64,000 bases of DNA from Ceratotherium simum simum (Eukaryota > Chordata > Mammalia > Perissodactyla > Rhinocerotidae). Of the stretch, positions 36,173 to 48,058 are shown piece after piece; the stretch's first letter is position 1; every line of letters starts with the position of its first letter. The stretch is taken from positions 20,221,253-20,285,252 of the forward strand of contig NW_004454159.1 of the NCBI RefSeq assembly GCF_000283155.1, in the 5' to 3' direction. The notes under the pieces were generated by a model. That model saw only the letters and a list, made by a program, of their open reading frames with translations. It did no database searches and was not told the DNA's origin. The position numbers and the translations under genes were made by a program.

Positions 36173-36359
36173 GAAAAGGTGGACCTGGACTGAAGGGTGT
36201 AAAATCCCTGGACACATTCCTGGGGCAGGAAAAAGAAGAGGAAGATTAGAAGATTTTTTTTTTTTTTTTAAAGAGAAAGCCCAGCGGAGCTAAACGAATG
36301 TCCCCTCATCTCCAAAGGAAAGTTCATCGGATTTTTATTCTAGAGAGCTCATCTTCAGG
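36173..36359 (+). other. ZNF608: ZNF608 5'UTR part of the coding exon (predicted)
   Basis: A good splice acceptor (polypyrimidine run then TTCACAG, AG at 36171-36172) precedes this segment. It carries an in-frame stop (TAA, 36291), so the protein cannot extend upstream. It also holds a T-rich run near 36253-36268 and a short upstream ORF that overlaps the start codon. An alternative acceptor is CTTCAG at 36353-36358, only one base before the ATG; its use would remove this whole leader. The choice of acceptor is inference. Confidence 0.6.
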
Positions 36360-36369
36360 ATGTCAGTGA
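36298..36369 (+). CDS. upstream ORF overlapping the ZNF608 start codon
   Basis: An ATG at 36298 opens a 23-codon frame that stops at TGA 36367-36369, ten bases into the ZNF608 coding sequence and in a different frame. Its start context is weak (C at -3, T at +4), whereas the ZNF608 ATG has A at -3. Overlapping upstream ORFs usually lower translation of the main frame. It exists in the mRNA only if the acceptor at 36172 is used. A functional peptide is not implied. Confidence 0.45.
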   Translation: MSPHLQRKVHRIFILESSSSGCQ

Positions 36370-37265
36370 ACATTTCTGCGGCAGGAAAAGGTGTGGATCC
36401 AAATACGGTTGATACTTATGACAGTGGCGATGATTGGGAAATCGGGGTTGGAAATTTAATAATTGATTTGGACGCTGATTTGGAGAAGGACAGACAGAAA
36501 TTTGAGATGAATAATTCCACCACCACCACTAGCAGCAGCAACTCTAAGGATTGTGGAGGTCTGGCCTCCAGTGGGGCCGGTGCTACCGCAGCCTTAGCTG
36601 ATGGCCTAAAATTTGCTTCTGTTCAGCCCTCTGCTCCCCAGGGGAATTCACACAAAGAGACCAGCAAATCAAAAGTGAAAAGGAGTAAAACTTCTAAGGA
36701 TGCTAATAAATCTCTGCCTTCTGCTGCCTTGTATGGGATTCCCGAGATCAGCAGCACTGGCAAGAGGCAGGAAGTCCAAGGGCGCCCTGGAGAGGCAACT
36801 GGCATGAATTCAGCGCTGGGTCAAAGTGTGAGCAGCGGCGGCGGCGGCAACCCAAACAGCCACAGTATCGGCACCGGCACCTCCGCTGCCACCGCGGGGG
36901 CGGCCTCCTGTGGGAAAAGCAAAGAGGAGAAGCCAGGTAAAAGCCAGAGCAGCCGAGGCGCCAAGCGGGATAAGGATGCAGGGAAATCCAGGAAGGACAA
37001 GCACGACCTGCTTCAGGGCCACCAGAATGGCAGTGGCAGCCAGGCCCCTTCCGGGGGGCACCTCTATGGCTTTGGGGCCAAGAGCAATGGAGGTGGCGCG
37101 AGCCCCTTCCACTGCGGGGGCACTGGGAGTGGCAGCGTCGCGGCTGCAGGGGAAGTTAGCAAAAGTGCCCCGGATTCAGGGCTCATGGGAAACTCTATGT
37201 TGGTAAAGAAGGAAGAGGAGGAGGAGGAGAGCCACAGGCGAATCAAGAAACTGAAAACTGAGAAG
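36360..37265 (+). CDS. ZNF608: ZNF608, first coding exon (N-terminal 302 codons)
   Basis: The open frame begins [20 protein letters not shown] and matches the N-terminus of ZNF608, a nuclear C2H2-type regulator paralogous to ZNF609 and related to Drosophila scribbler/brakeless. Mouse Zfp608 is known as a repressor of Rag1/Rag2 in thymocytes. Residues 19-50 ([20 protein letters not shown] core) are the block shared with ZNF609. Then come a Ser/Thr-rich run (53-62), a basic stretch around 100-117 (KSKVKRSK), a Gly/Ser-rich region (155-185), a Lys-rich nuclear-localisation-like stretch (185-216), a Gly-rich segment (222-262) and an acidic run followed by a basic cluster (283-302, KKEEEEEE then RRIKKLK). 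The reading frame reaches a stop at 37274, but a donor (GAAG|GTAGGA) at 37265/37266 ends the exon in phase 0. The start is supported by A at -3 and an in-frame TAA at 36291. The zinc finger and C-terminus lie outside the window. Most of the exon is low-complexity and predicted disordered. Confidence 0.96.
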
Positions 37266-37299
37266 GTAGGATAAAGTCGCCTTCCTAGATCTTCCACTT

Positions 37300-40200
37300 T
37301 CCTTTTTGTGTGCATTTGTGTGGGTGTGTGGGGGGTGTGCCTCTGTGTGCCTTACACTTATTCGTGCTTTCTGGTTCTTTGTGAGACTTGTATTATCTGC
37401 ATCCTTCCCTTGAATATTTGGTGTGGGGGAGCTTGCTTGGGTGCCAGTGTTCAGCTCTTGCTTCTGCTGCTGCTGCTGCTGCTGCTGTTTGTGGTGCTAG
37501 TGTTTGGGTCCCAGGTGGGAGGGCCTGAGTGCTCTAAGTACCTTTTGCCTGCAGAAGGGCTCCTAGCCCATCACCCGCTGCGGTGTGCTTTTAATAGAAA
37601 ACCTGTTCATGCACCCGCTTGACTCTTGTCCTGGTTTCTCCCCAAAGGAGGACTGTCTTCTGTTTTAATTCACATGTCCTAGTATTTCTGGTAATGTGTC
37701 CTCAGGTACAGGGTTCATGTTCCCTCCCTGGAGAAGTATGTCGAAGATTCTAGTTTACACTCCTCCCTCACCCCATTTATTTTTTCCATACGTTCTCCAA
37801 AATAGTTCTGTCAAAGGATATCATCCTGTTATTGGTCCTGAATTAAACCCCAACCTTGGTGTCCTAGGGTCACTGATTTCATAACTATGTGGAAAGAATG
37901 GAATGGTTTTGATGGCTGCTAGGACTCGAGCCTTGTTCCCTTGGCCCAGTTCTTAGCTGGAGATTGAAGAGTGTTATCACTTGGATTTCTAGCTTGACTA
38001 GAGAGCTGAAAGGTTGGTAAGAAAAGTGAAATAGTGTAGTGGTGTTCCTGAAATGTGAAAACATAGCCAAAGGATACTAGAATTATGTGTTGCATTTCAG
38101 CAATGGGGATTGTTGATTTAGGCAATTTGGACCCTTCCTCCCCTCTCTTTGTCATTGTCTTAAAGTCTAGTTAGACACTGCCTTTGAGAAACTGCCCCCA
38201 ATGTTGTGCTGCTTAGTGCTGGAGGCCTGTGACTTACTGGTCTGGCAATGATTGTGCATTGAGTTACGTCCCAGGACTGAAGGTGCTCTGTCCACTGGGC
38301 AGGTTGGGAGTGAGCTGGGGGAGTGGGTGATGTTTCTATAGAATTAATCTTTAGGTTAATTCTACAGATTGTGCTTTGGAGAAGCAAAATTCATATCATG
38401 TGGATTGTGGCTTGGTTTGGAAATATGCTTTTTAAATAATTTGATTTTTGCTATTTCTAACTCTATCAGAAAATGTTTTGGGGTAATTATTTCTGTGTAC
38501 AATTATTCACTGCTCTCCATTTAAACCTTTATATTTTTGTTTTCGAGTGTTTAAGATTCAAATTGGAGTTCAGGAATAAAGTTTTGATTTTATGGTTTTA
38601 GAAGTTGATGAAAGTACATTAAGGTGTAGACAATGCCCAAATCCCAGAAAGCCTCCGAACACTTTTATTCTTATCCCCTTGGTCAGACAGCATTTTACAT
38701 TGATGAATTTAAATGAGGTTTTAAAAATCCAGGTTTCGATTCTTATGTTTAAATGTGTAGTTTCACATCACTTCTGCTAAAAGGTGTTCTGATATCTTCT
38801 TATTACTTAGTACAGTAGGGCATTTGCTTTTGTTGCCAATAGTCTTCAAATTGCAGTTCTAATCTGCTCTAACGATCTAGATGAATTGCCCTAATCCAGT
38901 GCTCACAATGGCTGTGGTTAAGGAGTCAGAGCCATTTGATTGGATTCACTGCTGCCTGGAATGTGGGAGGTACTGCCCTTTTGCATTCCCTTTAGCCTTT
39001 TAATCTTCCAGCCAAATGTTCACATTCAACAATTTTGTTTAGCTGGCAATCGGAACATTTCAGTATCTCAAAGGCTGCTGTCATGGTAACTGAGATTAGA
39101 GCATGGTGTCGGTTCTCCAGTTTTTGTGTTCTTTTCACTTTCCAGTCACAGAGGAAACTGGATGAAGAATGGAAGAATTAAATTATTCATATACGTGCAA
39201 CTCCTCTTCAGTCAGAGCAGTATAAATGTGATAATACGAATTACATAAATGAAGAGCAAACAAGTCACGATGGGTCTGGGGTGGAGGAGGGCAGAAAGCA
39301 CAGTGCGTTCAGATTCACTCCACCGCTGACCGCAGCTACTGGTGTTGGCACAGGGACCCTTCAGGGATGGCTCCAGGGGGCTTGGATTCTGCATTGTTGG
39401 CCATTCTCTGTCAAGCTGGGGTGTTGGCTCAGGATCTCTAGCACTGTTCCTTCAATCTTTCCTCCCCACCCCCACCCCACCCCAGAATGACTTAAGATTG
39501 CTTTCATCCTTGGCACACACAGATGGCACTCCCTTGCACAGAGGCCACCCAGGGAAGAAACTCTAATTCACTAACTCATGGTTGTGTAAAATTAGACTTC
39601 AGTTTAGAAAGTACTTCCTAATGATGTGAGGATACCTATTGAGGAGGTCGAGATTTAGTAGGACAAGCTTTAGCTGACAACGTATTTCAACACTGAGGCA
39701 CCTTTGAGAAAGGTTTTTTGACATTTTGTACAGTGTTTTAATTTCAGCCTTGCTTGATTTTCCGGGTTTGTGAAGAGTCAGTGCCTCAAAAGTGAAGATG
39801 ATTAACTTGCAGCAATCAGATGTGGCTCATGAGGGGCCAAAAGTGAAAACCAATGTAGGGGGACGGTGTATGTGTGTGTGCTTTTTTTCTTGGTTGGAAG
39901 GTTCACAGGAGATTCATAAGACTTGCTGTCACCAGTTAATTTTCACAGCATGCTTAAATGTCTATTTTTGGTCTGTTTATTCTGTTTCTTCACTACACAA
40001 AGTCATGTAAAACATGATAAATTGGACCTTATGAAACCTAATTAAATCAATGAGTGTTCTGCTCCTTTATGTGGAAACCACAAATATGTTGTAAAAGTCG
40101 CCACTCCCTTAATACGTGAACAAAATCAAAACATGCCATAATTCTAAGATGTTTGAGCTATATTTCTATAGCCCATTTTGCGGTTAAGCCACCAGTGACA

Positions 40201-42557
40201 TGTCTGAATAAGTAGATTTGACGGGTTGGCTTTTGGTTGTTAAAACCTGCTTCTCCTCCTTCCCCCTCCTTTCTTTTGAAGCATAATAGCCTGTATTGAG
40301 GCTCTTCTGCACGTATCCTCCTTAGCCGTCTTGCAGTTTTCACTTATCAGACACAGGCATTCGGGTGGGCTAAATAGTTAAATAGAGGACGTGGGTTTAT
40401 TTGATGGCTGGAAAATTCAAAAATGTAGAAGAATTCTGAAAAACAGCTGATGCTTAAATAGACATGAAAAGCACGAGAGATCTTAGAGTTGTGTCTTAGG
40501 GTTCTGACCATTCAGTACATATTCAGAAAAGAGAATTAGTTCTCTAATATCATACTGCTTTCATTAAGCTGGTCCTTAACAGCCTAAAGGTGGTGTCTAC
40601 AAATGGACCTGTCTATAAAGGATATCATTCATTTTATTTTATTCTCTTGTAGAAGCCTTTTTACACCTCACTGGGGAATACCGGCACATTTTCTAAGTGA
40701 GTGTGAGCAGTTTAAGAACATATTTTGATTAATGAGTTTTGTGCACGATATGCCTTTTTTTCCCCCTGTAAATATAGTGCCCTCTACAAATTCTGCTTAG
40801 AGAGTGCAGTTTATCTACTGTGAAATAAAAGGGCAGAAAGGTCACTTGCTATAATTAAAGAACAAAGTCCATTGTTGTAGGACAGCAAACTGTTTTGAAA
40901 GCTACATAAGGATTTAGCTGTTAAAAACATTGGTAACTAAGGGTGGTTCCCAATCAGCATTGATCCTTACTTTTCTATAGGCTTCCCTGGAGGGTGACAG
41001 GGCTTTCTGAGGTGGGTGCAGAGGGGCTGCCCTTTCCCCAAGGAAGTTTTCTGTGAACACCCATGGAGCTTGGAGTATTTGTGTGACCAGGCACATCACT
41101 AAGGTCTGAGTGTAGTATTTGAAATCTGCTGGGTTTGCTGGAGAAATTAAAAAAATACGCACAACTGATCAGGATTGTGCTAAAGGAGATAAATAATGTT
41201 TAGCAACTTTTAATAACTTTGCAAATAGTCTGTAAGGGGGGGGAGGATTGATTGTCCAAATGTCACGAGGTTAAGAATGCTCTTCAAGTGGAATTGCTGG
41301 CTGCAAGATGGTTTTAATTAGAGTGTTATAAAGACTTATTTTTCCTAAGCAGCATTTTATAGTTAGTAAATGAAATGTATGCCGAAAGTGCTAAGCAGAA
41401 ATCTCCCTAACCACAGAGGTGTTCAATAACCAGATTCAAACAACATGGAAAGTACCATCTGTTCTTCGTTTTCAGCATGAAAAACAAGGATTGAATGGCT
41501 GAGATTTGCTCCAATTTTGACTGTCTGTGTGTGTTTTTTTTAATTTAAAAAAGTTCACCTGGTACTTCATAGAAACTTGAAATTGCAGTAATATGAGCAA
41601 CACTGTGAAAACACATGTTCATACATTTATTTTAACCAGTTCCACTTTCATTTAAAAGATTTCCAGAAGCCTAGCCATTGAACACTTTATAATGGTTATT
41701 CAGTTCCTGCAGGCAATCACAATGAGGGGTCAGTTCTTCAAAGATCTAACTATTTAGTCAGTACCTGAATTATTCTGTCAATCTTCCCCCTGGAGGCAAG
41801 GGGGGCAAAGGCTCTGGCAGGCTAACTCTGGTCAGCGTTTATCGGTTAATCTCATTGTATGTGATAGCGCCCTGGACTGGTATTTACTATACATAGGCCT
41901 TGCTCTGGTTCAGAGCTGCAGTCTAGGCTTGTTGATAATGAGGAAAATATTCTTTTAACGCTGCTAACTTTTGAGTCCTTGACTTATTTAGATGGTAAGC
42001 TTCTTGGTTCTGGTTTTAGTAAGAGCCCTGGGTAAAACATTATCCGGCCTTTGTTTGAGGTCTTCTATAGAAGCTAATGACTGGGCTTGTGCCTCCCTGA
42101 GATAGATGACATTATCTCTGAGTGAGCTGACAGGAAACAGACATGTTAATGGTGAAGCTGCGGGGAGGATCTGCTCCGGGTCTGACAGAAGAGCCGAGAA
42201 GGGACCCCTGCTTGTGGTCCTTAACACATAATGCATTCTTGCTCTTCCTAAGAGGCCCTTGATAATTGGAAAGCTGTTATAGCCACAAGCACTTAAATCA
42301 TAAATCTACTACTCCTAGTTCCTTTGCATTCTTAAAAGTAGCAAAGTAATGTGTTTTTTGTTAACAAGTGTGTGATCTGGTTTTTTAAAATGGTGGCAGT
42401 TCTAGGCCGTGTGGTAATGACATGTTTGGGAGACCCTGGACCCCGAACTGTTTTTATCAGATGGGCTGTCTCTCTGTCTTTCACCATTGCTCAGTCATCC
42501 CCTCTACTTTAATAAAGTGAAAAAGTCTGTCCAAAAGCTAAAAAGAAATAAATTTTT
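37300..42557 (+). other. SINE-free 5' part of the ZNF608 intron
   Basis: More than 5 kb with no recognised interspersed repeat. Apart from the CTG repeat, nothing discrete is identified; it plausibly holds intronic regulatory elements. Confidence 0.45.
37464..37487 (+). repeat. (CTG)8 triplet repeat in the ZNF608 intron
   Basis: Eight uninterrupted CTG units lie about 200 bases after the coding-exon donor, on the sense strand of the gene. The length is within a normal stable range. The frame across it is intronic. Confidence 0.9.
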
Positions 42558-42854
42558 GGGCCAGCCCCGTGGCTTAGTGGTTGAGTACGCGTGCTCCGCT
42601 ACTGGCGGCCCGGGTTCGGATCCGGGCGCGCACCAACGCACTGCTTCTCGGGCCATGCTGAGGCCGGTCCCACGTACAGCAACTAGAAGGATGTGCAACT
42701 ATGACATACAACTATCTACTGGGGCTTTGGGGGGGAAAAAAAAGGAGGAGGATTGGCAATAGATGTTAGCTCAGAGCTGGTCTTCCTTAGCAAAAAGAGG
42801 AGGATTAGCACGGATGTTAGCTCAGGGCTGACCTTCCTCACAAAAAAAAAAAAA
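42558..42854 (+). mobile_element. ERE SINE (with two tail units)
   Basis: Head GGGCCAGCCCCGTGGCTTAG, B box GGTTCGGATCCGGGCG, body with GGGGCTTTGGGGGG, then two copies of the GATGTTAGCTCAG-containing tail unit and an A-run. The first ERE in the ZNF608 intron, sense orientation. Confidence 0.94.
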
Positions 42855-45640
42855 GAAATTTTCTACCTGAAGATGTCTCATGGGAGAGAGATAAAATCTA
42901 TTTTTTATAAGTTGGGGAAAAGATTTTGCTCAGTGATTTGAATTTGATGAAACCTGCCTTTTGAAGGGTGTGTTTAAAAAGTCATAGGTATAATTGAGTC
43001 TCAATGCAGTTTAAACTCTGCTTCTTGAACGGAGATAATTGCCATGTTGAACACACTCGAGAGGTGTAGAAAAGGTGGAAGGATCATGTTATTCTATTCT
43101 CTAATATTAAGCACTGGAAGTTTTTCATAGTAATTACTGTAGCACAACATAGTTTTGATTGCCAGCACTCTGAACTTGCCAGTGATCGGAACATCAAGGG
43201 TTTTGCTTGAATACTAAGCAGTATATTCTTAAATTACTTTTATAGCATTGTTGTAGAACATGGAAGCCAGAACTAAGGAAATATTGAGCTATCTTTAGCA
43301 ACATTGTAGTGGAAATAACCCTTCTTCACTAGGATTGTTGTCAATAAATAATAATACCCTCTTAATCTGTAGATTTAAGGTTATAGGGAAAGAGTGCAGG
43401 AGAAATTTCTGCCTCAGAAATGACTTAGGTCATCATTATAGACTAATATAGGGATCATCCTGGTGCCCTGTAACTCTGGTCTTTATTTCATAGGTGTGCG
43501 TACATAAATGTTATTATGGCATATATAGATGTTGGGTTGGGAGTGGATTGGGAGTATTTAGTTAGTATGGGCTTTATTCTCTCAAGTGTCACCGTTGATT
43601 TTACGTGCCACTCTGCTGCAAAGTAAAGGGGCCCCTGCACGTCCCATTCTCTCTCCCAGCTGAAGTTTCACTAGTGACTACTTGCTCTCTGTTGCAAGTT
43701 CTTTTTAATTTAAGCTAAAGGTTTTTGGCAACTGGAACAAAGCCTTTGCAACTGAATGAAAGGTTGTTAAACTATTCATAGTAGCTTGACCAGCAGTTGG
43801 CTGTTTGCACTGTTATTTTGAGAGCTCCAAGGATACTCCAGAGGGTGAGATTGGCACATTGCTCCTAAAGCTGAATTCTGCATATCTGCTAAATTTTGGT
43901 TAGAAGTACCTTTGGGTATTAAAAGAGAGTATGGGTTTTGCCTGAAGAACTGAAGTGATCACAAAGCAAATACTTATATTTTGATAGGTCAGTGGGCCTT
44001 GGACCACATGGATCTCGTCTGGTATTCAGAAGGCTTTTCTCCCCCAGTGAAGCTAAATGAAAATGTTAAAATATCTATTTTAGTTGTAATACAGAACTCA
44101 AAGGGAAGGGTGTTTCTGTTAGAACAAATGGGTTTGAAGTGATGCATAAATACTACAGCTGATTTTTCAAAGGTCCTCTCTCTTCTTTCTCATCCCCACC
44201 TCCACCCCAGTTTGATTATTATTCACTGTGACTCTTCTAGCTCAACCACTGAGCTTTTGCCTCCTGGGAATCCTCATCTCAGCTAGCACCTTAAGAAAAA
44301 TGTGCCTACAGGGACATTTAGGCATATTCCAATAATGCCATATGAATGCAGCTTTTACAGTTTTAAAAATATATTGATTATATTTTGTGTTGTACATAAT
44401 GATTTTAGAAAGCCGATATTTAGGTTGTGGAATTGGCTTATTATGTTAACCGGAGAGCAGATGGCATGGTGCCACAGACGTATAATTTTACTTAAAGGGA
44501 CTTTTAAGGTTTTGATGTGTTTTCTTTTCCTCTTATTTCCCTGATGGCTTCTTTTTATTGAAGGGTAACTTAAGGAGACCTGGTAGCAATTTTACTGCCT
44601 TCCCCTGACAGTCTGAAATAATAGCTCGGTCTTTGGTTGCGCTGATCTTCTACCAGTCAACTCGATTCTGGTTTTTGTCATGTGGCAGTGAATTAAAAAA
44701 AAAAAAAGTGTTTGTAGTATGTTTTAAGAAATGGACTCTTTTATATGCTTCAATTAGCAACAGACGACAAAGTTCCAATTGGTCACACTTTCGTAAACTC
44801 CTAGAAGTCACTGTTTGTCCTTTTGATTAAAGAAAACTCCTGTTTTAGTTTGTTAGGAAAGCACATCTGGCCCTCTGGCTGCTTTAGGTTCCCATTTTTG
44901 TCTTTCACATTAGTCACTGAAGGTTCAAAGGTCGTGTCTAAGTTGTTCCTTGTTAGGTTAGCAAGCTTTCTCCATATTGGAGGACTGTACTTTTTCTGGT
45001 TGCTACACCCACCACGTGTTTGAATTCACTTGGCATAAAAGTACCATTGGTTTCTATGCCTAGATTTTACAGTTTTACCCATTCTTCATTTAGAACATCC
45101 TCAGGATGAGTTGGAAAGCCTCTCCTAACTTCTTTTTCTTGCAAAGTGTGCATAGCCAGACCAGATTACTTTTGGATTTCCTGTCACCTCCTTGGTTGAC
45201 TTTATGGACGTCTCATGTTAAAAGCAACAATAATGTTTGAATTGGAAGGGCTGAAGCCTCGGGTTTTCATTCTTCATGGAGGACTGTTTATTTGGTGTGG
45301 TTCACCACAGTACATGGATAATGCTATCAAATCTGTGCTTTATTATAGGCTTATGACTAGCACAGCAGCTCTTGAGTTATGTATTTCTGCGTTTTAGTTC
45401 TTTGCCAATTCTTTCGTGATGGAAATGAAATTAGAACTGAATCTTTGCAGCCAAGGGGAAAATAGGCACAACAAATAGAAATTGTCCCATGAGCCAGGTC
45501 AGAAGTAAGCAGTGGTGATTTAAGAAACATTTTTTTTCAAAGTAAGTGATATATATAGAAAAGTACTTCAATTTAACTTTTCCGTGAAGATCTGTGGAAG
45601 ATGACACGAACACTTTGACCAATGGAGGCGGCTCCCACAA
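42855..45640 (+). other. intron, no discrete feature seen
   Basis: Unique, AT-rich intronic sequence. Short frames have no recognisable domain, and no repeat is identified. Confidence 0.4.
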
Positions 45641-46420
45641 CGAGGCTTTATCCCTTTATATTGTTTCACATCTTGAGTCACTGATTGAAAAGCGATTCAC
45701 ATTCCCAAACCTTTAAACTGCTTTGAAGGTGGAATTTGAGTTAAGTAATATTGTTTGCTTCTGCTCCCCAAAGGGAACAACATGATTTTAAAACAGGGCA
45801 ATTGAGCTTTTCCGCATCAAACTCCATTTGGCCAATTGTCTACATTTACATTCCTTGCCCAAATCCTTCACCAGCCTTTCCCATGATGCCGCAGCAGATG
45901 CCAGATACTGAAGTGGAAAGCGAGCAGCTGTTTCCATTACTCCATTGCTGTATTATCCTCCACAATCTGCTTTCTTTTTCTCTGCCCTCCCCCCACTTGT
46001 AAAATAAAGAAACCTTCTCTGCCTCTGACTTTTGCCTGCTCCAGTGTATCAGTCTGCAGGTTTTATATCTTATCAGGATCACTGCTTTCTTCCGAAGGCC
46101 CAGTTAATTCGCAGCGGGAGCAGATGGAGGGCTCGGCCCCCGGGGGGCGTGGCCGCTCGCGCCGCGGGCTGGGATGCGCGCTCCCGGCGGGGCTGCGGGG
46201 ACGCGCGGCCGGGAACGCGCCCTCCTTCCCGCCCAGGACCCGTTTACAGCCGTGAGCGCTGTAAATCTGTCAGCTCTTCACGACGCTCTCACCTCTTTCT
46301 TCATTTGCTCCAGCTTCTAGTTTGACAACGTTCCCCTGAGGCGGAATTCTAATCTGCTTCCAATTAGTTGCAAAATGTGACTGAAATTTCCACATTATGA
46401 CTGCTGTTTTACTTGCACGC
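45640..46420. promoter_or_regulatory. candidate regulatory element around the intronic CpG block
   Basis: Repeat-free sequence on both sides of the CpG block with several CATTCC (TEAD-like) cores (near 45700 and 45850), a GATA-type TTATCAGGAT and TAATTA-type cores. It looks like constrained non-coding DNA, but conservation cannot be measured here. Confidence 0.3.
46085..46285. promoter_or_regulatory. isolated CpG-dense block in the ZNF608 intron
   Basis: Roughly 27 CpGs occur in about 180 bases of very GC-rich sequence, surrounded by AT-rich intron. It does not resemble the ERE or any other repeat I recognise. It ends with a perfect 8-base hairpin (TTTACAGC 46243-46250, GCTGTAAA 46258-46265). 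An ATG at 46124 opens a 43-codon Arg/Gly/Pro-rich frame to 46255, probably a by-product of composition. It could be an internal promoter, a CpG-rich enhancer or a non-coding RNA start. Confidence 0.55.
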
Positions 46421-46756
46421 ACACATCTAGAAACAAATTAATGCTCTTGAATATTTATTTTTTGAGCCCTTGGATTTACTTTAAGAGGAAGCGTTTCCAA
46501 CTGTTTGGAATGACTTCCAGGATTTGCATTTTTTCCTCAAAGCCTCATTTACTGGGTATATTAAAAAAAAAAAAAGCACAACAACTGGTGGCATCCCTCG
46601 GTCTCTTAATAAGTCTTTTCCATCTTTTCAAGATTTCTCAAAATGTATTACATATGTTTAAGCTACGCAAGTAAATTGTGTAGTATTTCTAAAATAAACA
46701 AAACAAGGATGTTTGCCCAATTTTAACGGAGGGGTCTGGTGCAGTGTTTTTAAAGC

Positions 46757-46962
46757 ATTTTTTTTTAAGATTTTATTTATTTATTTTTTCCCCCCAAAGC
46801 CCCAGTAGATAGTTGTATTTCATAGATACACATCCTTCTAGTTTCTGTACTGGGCCGCGGCCTCAGCATGGCCAGAGAAGCGGTGCTCGCCCGGGGATCC
46901 GAACCCGGGCTGCCAGAAGCAGAGCGCGCGCGCACCCAACCGCTAAACCACGGGGCTGGCCC
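46757..46962 (-). mobile_element. ERE SINE (ERE1-like, no tail unit)
   Basis: T-rich start, CCCCAGTAGATAGTTGTATT, B box GATCCGAACCCGGGC and head CACGGGGCTGGCC. Duplication CTGGTGCAGTGTTTT is present on both sides. Antisense to ZNF608. Confidence 0.93.
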
Positions 46963-47846
46963 TGGTGCAGTGTTTTAATAGAACACGAATACACACAAAT
47001 TTACTTCTAAATATAGCTTAAGTATATTTGGCCAAAACACAAAAGACTTGTTACACACTTTTAAATTCTTTTATTTGATATTCAAAAGCTATAAACCCAG
47101 GTAAACGAATTGTGTGATAAACTGGCTTAACAAATACAAGGGCAGCATTAAAGATGTCACTTTGGGCTTAATATTATCCTACCGGTTTGTGCCTAGACCC
47201 TGAGCACACTGTCCTGAGCACAAGCTGTTGGAACTTTGGGCTGCAGTAGGCACAGTCGATGGCTTCCTGTGACTTGAAAATCCCTTATTCCTGTACATGA
47301 TCCACTGTTAGGACAATGTGCTGGATGCTGGGTTTTGGGGTGATTCTGCTTTGAGGAAGATCATTACTCCATTTCCTCCTTTTCACTATTTTTATTTTGT
47401 TTTTTTACAAAGATATTGATCCACCTGATTATATGTAAATGTTAAAGTTGTTTAAATCTCGGTTGCTGAGAAGGTCAAATTTAGCTTTATTAGTTGCCTT
47501 AACCACTTTCTCACATACTGGCAAATTTTAGTGCCAAGGCATTGAGTCTGTGGCTTACTATTTGTGGAAAGGTGGTACTCTTAAGTTAAAGAATGTAAAC
47601 AGGCAAATTTACTGGTGCATTTTATAGTAGGGTTCAGTCCTCAGCATCTTGGCAGATTGCTATCAACACTAATAATGGGCTTTAAAGAGGTGTGAAGAAT
47701 TTTATTGATGTAAAGTGGTTATGTTGATCACATTACTTTGTATTAGTTTCTAAATAACACCTTCGCATGTAAACAGATCAATTGTTTTTTCCCCAACATT
47801 GTCACATATAATCATAAATCATAGGCAGGCCATTACAGAGTTTGGA

Positions 47847-48058
47847 TTTTTTTTTTTTTTTAGTGAGGAGATCAGCCCTGTGCTAACATCTGCCAGTCCT
47901 CCTCTTTTTTTGCTAAGGAAGACTGGCCCTGGGCTAACATCCGTGCCCCTCTTCCTCCACTTTATATGGGACACCGCCACAGCATGGCTTGCCAAGCAGT
48001 GGGGATGCGAGCCGGCGGAGTGTGCGCACTTAACCGCCTGCGCCACCTGGCTGGCCCT
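47847..48058 (-). mobile_element. ERE SINE with possible 3' transduced flank
   Basis: Minus strand with tail units, CTTTATATGGGACACC and head CTGGCTGGCCC. It is truncated internally: the B-box region is lost near 48000. The bases left of its T-run (47822-47846) nearly match the flank of the ERE at 54.57 kb. No ordinary duplication is seen at the border. Confidence 0.88.

Noticed and set aside
36623..37206. Antisense and alternate-frame ORFs inside the ZNF608 exon
   Set aside because: Shadows of a GC-rich low-complexity coding exon; the ZNF608 frame explains the conservation.
46032..46325. A 97-codon frame through the CpG block
   Set aside because: The Arg/Gly/Pro-rich stretch follows from base composition; no start or splice evidence and no known protein.
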